Shown here: piece after piece, positions 60,906-64,000 of the stretch | Layout: the number at the start of each line of letters is the position of its first letter | How positions within the stretch are numbered: the first letter of the stretch is position 1 | Source of the DNA: Parasedimentitalea maritima | GTDB lineage: Bacteria > Pseudomonadota > Alphaproteobacteria > Rhodobacterales > Rhodobacteraceae | Direction: 5' to 3' | Assembly (NCBI RefSeq): GCF_005771405.1 | Contig: NZ_VAUA01000004.1 | Coordinates: forward strand, 62,001 to 126,000 | Length of the DNA stretch: 64,000 bases | Notes under the pieces: generated by a model | Databases searched by the model: none | What the model saw: the letters and a program-made list of their open reading frames with translations, nothing else | Told to the model about the DNA's origin: nothing | Translations under genes and position numbers: made by a program

Positions 60906-63902
60906 TCAATCAATTTCAGATAGTACTTTGTCCAGAGCGGTCAGGATCATTTCGACGCCTTCATCATCAATCGTCAGAGGTGGTCGAATTTTCAGGATAT
61001 TGTCCTTGGGTCCTTCGCTACCGATTAGAATGCGATAGTCGCGCATTCTGTTTTTAACGTAAGAACTTATCTGAGTTGCTTCAGATCCGTCAGGATTGAT
61101 CAACTCCAACCCCAGAAACAGTCCCATGCCGCGTACATCGCCAACGCAATCATATTTTTGCTCTAACGTGCGTAACCCGTCGATCAACAGAGCACCCATT
61201 TGACGGGCATTGCCCTGCAAATCTTCATCATCGACAATATCCAGAACCTCTTTGCCAATTCGGCAAGACAGAGTGGACCCACCAAAGGTAGAGAAAAACT
61301 CCGGTCCCTGGGCAAAGCTGTCAGCGATTGCTTTGGTTGTTACCAAAACTCCCAAGGGGTGCCCATTTCCAATAGGTTTTCCCATCACCACGATGTCAGG
61401 CAACGCTTCTTGATGTTCAAAGCCAAAGTAGAAGTCACCGAGGCGTCCAAGCCCGGTTTGCACTTCGTCAGCAATACAGACACCGCCAGCTGCGCGGATT
61501 TTTTCATAGACAGAGGATAGGTATCCCTTGGGTGGGATGATCTGACCGCCAACCGAAGGGAAGGTTTCGGCAATAAAGCCAGCTACACCGTGACCTTTGT
61601 TCTGAAGAACCTCAATTGCCGGTTCGACAAGATCGGCAAATTTTTCTGCACGGCTGGCATCATCACGTTTGAACGACCCACGGTAGTCATCAGCAACTTC
61701 GACAAGTTCCACCCAATCCGCCTGGCCGCTGCCACCTTTGGCGTTGAATTTGTAGGCCGAGACATCAATCACACCAGTGGTATTGCCGTGATAGCCATGA
61801 TCGGGTGTTACCATGCCTTTGGCGCCAGTATGAGCACGGGCCAGTCGCAGGGCCAGTTCGTTGGCCTCTGTGCCCGAATTGACAAAGAAACAGACTTCGA
61901 ATGAATCAGGGAGCTTGGACAGGACTTTGTCGGCAAATGCGGTTTGTGCGGGATGCAAGTAGCGGGTGTTCGAGTTCATTCGCTTCAGCTGATCCGCAGC
62001 GACAGCCTGAATACGTGGGTGAGCGTGACCAACATGTGGAACGTTGTTATAGGCATCCAGATAGGGGCGACCCCATTCATCAAACAGATGGTGTTTCCAG
62101 CCACGAACTAACATTACCGGGTCCGAATAGGTAAGGGATAGATTGCCACCGAAATGCGCTTTGCGCCCAGCCAGAACCTCATCTTTGTTGGTTGGCTGAT
62201 ATATTACCTTATCGTCTGGCAAGTTTAGCAGTGCTGCGGGGTTGGGACAAATTGCCTGCCACAAAACCATTTCATCCGGATCCGCCACGCCGGGCCAATC
62301 CGTTTCAATGCCTTCTGTTGTAAGGGCCAGTTGGAAATGAACATGCGGAGCCCAGCCACCGTTTTGGTTGGCATTGCCCAGACGACAAAACTCAGAACCC
62401 TTTTCAATGATGTCACCAGGGTTCAATCGGTCACAGCACTCTGGGTTTAGATGGCCATAGAGCGTGTAAAATGAGTCATTATCCGGGGTCTTATGGCGCA
62501 GGATAATAACGCCGCCATAATCCAGATGGTTGTTGCGATTCTCGACCACAAACACTTCACCCTGCAATGGCGCATAAAGGGGTGTCTCCGCTGGTGCAAA
62601 GCCATCCACAGCAAGGTGAACTGTTCGTCGGTTACTGGCTTTGTATGGGCCTTTTCGAAAAGCGGGTTCCGCATAGATTAATCGAGGCTCATGATAGTAC
62701 CCCAACCACAGATCTGTGCCGAATTCCTCACCAACCCGGGCAGCTTCTTCCAGCGACATGTGAAACGGGTTTTGTGGCCATGTCGAGTTTTCGACAGATA
62801 GGGATCCCATGGGTGTGTTAGCCAAATCTGTGCCCATCAGGGGCGCAAAACTACCACGTTCTGTATCCAAATAGGCCAATACTCGATCGGCCCCATCAAC
62901 TACTGGCAAGCCACAGGCTGCGCGTAACTGTGCGGTCAACAAACCCTGGTGAATAGGGTGGTTCTCCAGAAAACGCCAAGCTGGGGCCTGAGATATCACC
63001 ACATAGGGGTCATCGGGGTTGTCTGCCGCCATAAGGGTCGAATTGACTACGCTGACCGCCAGTCGGGCGCGTAAAAGCGGCCAGATCAGATCAACTTCAG
63101 CAGGGGTAAGTGGGTTCGCGGCGTGATATCCGGCAACCAATGCAGCCAGCGCTTGTTCGGGTTTGGCATGGTCCAAGACAATGTAAGCTCCGGCGATCGC
63201 CAGGTCGCAAATTCTAGGCGCGGTGCACATGTCGCCAAGGTCTATCAGGCCAGACACTTTTCGCGGATCGTTCAGTTCGCCGGCAACCAAGATGTTGTAA
63301 TCATTTGCGTCATTGTGGATCGCCTGTTTTGGCAGGTTAGCCAATGATGGCTCAATCTCCGAAAAACCTGACGCGACTTCACTCAGGATAGCGCGTCGGC
63401 TTGGATCCGTGACGCAGTCCAATTCCTTTGCAATCCAACCAGCTTGCATCAAGTCCCACTTGAAATCACGCTCCAGGCCATCGTGGCGGAAATTTTTTAG
63501 TGCATCAGACGATAGCCCAAGAACGTGGCCAATCTCATGAATAAGCTCCAGTGTCTTGGGTTCTGTCTTGGCATAACAGCGTCCCGGTAACCGGTTTTGC
63601 AGCCAGACCAACCGCAGATCCCCATTGTTATCAGGAAGTTCCAACATCGCAGATCCGGAAGGGGTCCGGATCACACGGGGACAGGGTAGATCGGGCTGTT
63701 CTGTAGCGATGTGTTCCAAGGCTAAGATCTGTACTTCAACCAACCAAGGTTCACACCCGGGGCGCATTGCTTTCAGAATGTAACCCTGACCATCGTGTCC
63801 TTCGGCAAGGAAGTTCAGATCATATTCGCCGTCCAAGCGGCTTAGGCCAGCAGTGATGTCCCAGTGTTCTTGCAGGGTTGCTGCCCAATGATGTTCACTC
63901 AT
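60906..63902 (-). CDS. Three-domain fusion: APH-type kinase, M23 peptidase-like, class III aminotransferase-fold enzyme
   Basis: This is a 998-residue protein from the ATG at 63902. Residues about 1-340 are a choline/aminoglycoside-kinase-like domain with HNDANDYN (about 196-203) and IDLGD (220-224), as in hydroxylysine kinase. Residues about 395-560 are an M23/LytM fold that keeps its metal ligands, HLAVD (429-433) and HVH (520-522), although no signal peptide is present. Residues about 580-998 are a class III PLP enzyme with NSGTEANELAL, ADEVQTGLGR and the PLP lysine in MGKPIGNG (about 842), related to AGXT2L-type phospho-lyases. The kinase plus phospho-lyase pair matches two steps of hydroxylysine or ethanolamine-phosphate breakdown. 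The role of the M23 part is unclear. GGGAAAG precedes the start. Confidence 0.88.
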   Translation of the reverse strand: MSEHHWAATLQEHWDITAGLSRLDGEYDLNFLAEGHDGQGYILKAMRPGCEPWLVEVQILALEHIATEQPDLPCPRVIRTPSGSAMLELPDNNGDLRLVWLQNRLPGRCYAKTEPKTLELIHEIGHVLGLSSDALKNFRHDGLERDFKWDLMQAGWIAKELDCVTDPSRRAILSEVASGFSEIEPSLANLPKQAIHNDANDYNILVAGELNDPRKVSGLIDLGDMCTAPRICDLAIAGAYIVLDHAKPEQALAALVAGYHAANPLTPAEVDLIWPLLRARLAVSVVNSTLMAADNPDDPYVVISQAPAWRFLENHPIHQGLLTAQLRAACGLPVVDGADRVLAYLDTERGSFAPLMGTDLANTPMGSLSVENSTWPQNPFHMSLEEAARVGEEFGTDLWLGYYHEPRLIYAEPAFRKGPYKASNRRTVHLAVDGFAPAETPLYAPLQGEVFVVENRNNHLDYGGVIILRHKTPDNDSFYTLYGHLNPECCDRLNPGDIIEKGSEFCRLGNANQNGGWAPHVHFQLALTTEGIETDWPGVADPDEMVLWQAICPNPAALLNLPDDKVIYQPTNKDEVLAGRKAHFGGNLSLTYSDPVMLVRGWKHHLFDEWGRPYLDAYNNVPHVGHAHPRIQAVAADQLKRMNSNTRYLHPAQTAFADKVLSKLPDSFEVCFFVNSGTEANELALRLARAHTGAKGMVTPDHGYHGNTTGVIDVSAYKFNAKGGSGQADWVELVEVADDYRGSFKRDDASRAEKFADLVEPAIEVLQNKGHGVAGFIAETFPSVGGQIIPPKGYLSSVYEKIRAAGGVCIADEVQTGLGRLGDFYFGFEHQEALPDIVVMGKPIGNGHPLGVLVTTKAIADSFAQGPEFFSTFGGSTLSCRIGKEVLDIVDDEDLQGNARQMGALLIDGLRTLEQKYDCVGDVRGMGLFLGLELINPDGSEATQISSYVKNRMRDYRILIGSEGPKDNILKIRPPLTIDDEGVEMILTALDKVLSEID

Positions 63903-64000
63903 TTGTTCTTTCCCAATCGGCATTTATGGCGATTGCCAATCGGAATGGCTCGCCTAGTTTTTAGGTTTTCGCCACTTTATTGCTACTGACTGGTTAGTCC

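Noticed and set aside
1-64000. tRNA/rRNA genes, CRISPR arrays, insertion sequences or prophage
   Set aside because: No cloverleaf-like sequence, regularly spaced repeats, transposase, integrase or phage proteins were recognised on either strand.

Overview
This window looks like the chromosomal origin region of an alphaproteobacterium of the order Rhodobacterales (Roseobacter group). I infer this from gene order and protein style, not from a search. The supporting signs are a RegB-type sensor kinase end, a DivL-like PAS protein with a CtrA box, the run tsaE-amgK-murU-addB-addA-trxA, the hslV/hslU pair, the maf-aroE-coaE-dnaQ operon facing secB, hemJ-rho-mnmE-mnmG-rsmG-parA-parB, a NavBac-type sodium channel and a roughly 1000-residue kinase/M23/aminotransferase fusion. 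I see no insertion sequence, prophage, CRISPR array, tRNA or rRNA. This is core chromosome with a few accessory genes.

Layout. 1-10.9 kb: end of regB; a membrane PAS protein (DivL-like, no kinase domain) behind a perfect CtrA box; then an overlapping operon for tRNA t6A synthesis (tsaE), cell-wall sugar salvage (amgK, murU) and double-strand-break repair (addB, addA), followed by trxA. 11-20 kb: a DUF1127 gene, an orphan glycosyltransferase-like gene, hslV-membrane protein-hslU, a lipoprotein hydrolase, the operon timA-mltA-smr, fxsA and secB. 20-23.2 kb: maf-aroE-coaE-dnaQ reading leftward, away from an approximately 400-base non-coding gap (22808-23215). That gap carries a cluster of DnaA boxes and an AT-rich stretch and is the best oriC candidate. 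23.2-30.6 kb: hemJ, rho, mnmE, mnmG, rsmG, parA and parB reading rightward away from the origin. Two perfect 16-base parS sites sit inside this cluster, one over the start of mnmG and one inside rsmG.

30.6-36.3 kb: ybaN, hemW, rdgB and rph (leftward), then hrcA-grpE (heat-shock control) and a TPM-domain protein with an apparent -1 frameshift at a seven-A run. 36.3-52.2 kb: mutS, maeB, a ribokinase-family gene, an exported msrA, a DUF1810 gene, argG, ilvA, a divergent Hpt / REC-SpoIIE signalling pair, two Nudix genes, hslO and cca. 52.2-64 kb: a structured leader with an eight-codon ORF before a two-gene ABC exporter, a TrmA/RlmD-family methyltransferase, a sodium channel, two L,D-transpeptidases flanking a CAP-domain lipoprotein, a tandem pair of 60-residue secreted or membrane peptides, and the three-domain fusion protein.

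Recurring themes are replication and segregation (oriC, parS, ParAB, DnaQ, DivL-like/CtrA), genome maintenance (AddAB, MutS, RdgB, Maf), cell-wall turnover (AmgK, MurU, MltA, two L,D-transpeptidases, an M23 domain) and protein quality control (HslUV, HrcA/GrpE, Hsp33, MsrA, SecB). The most useful leads are the origin/parS architecture, the slippery-site frameshift at 36203-36209, the ABC-exporter leader at 52244-52358, and the kinase-M23-aminotransferase fusion.
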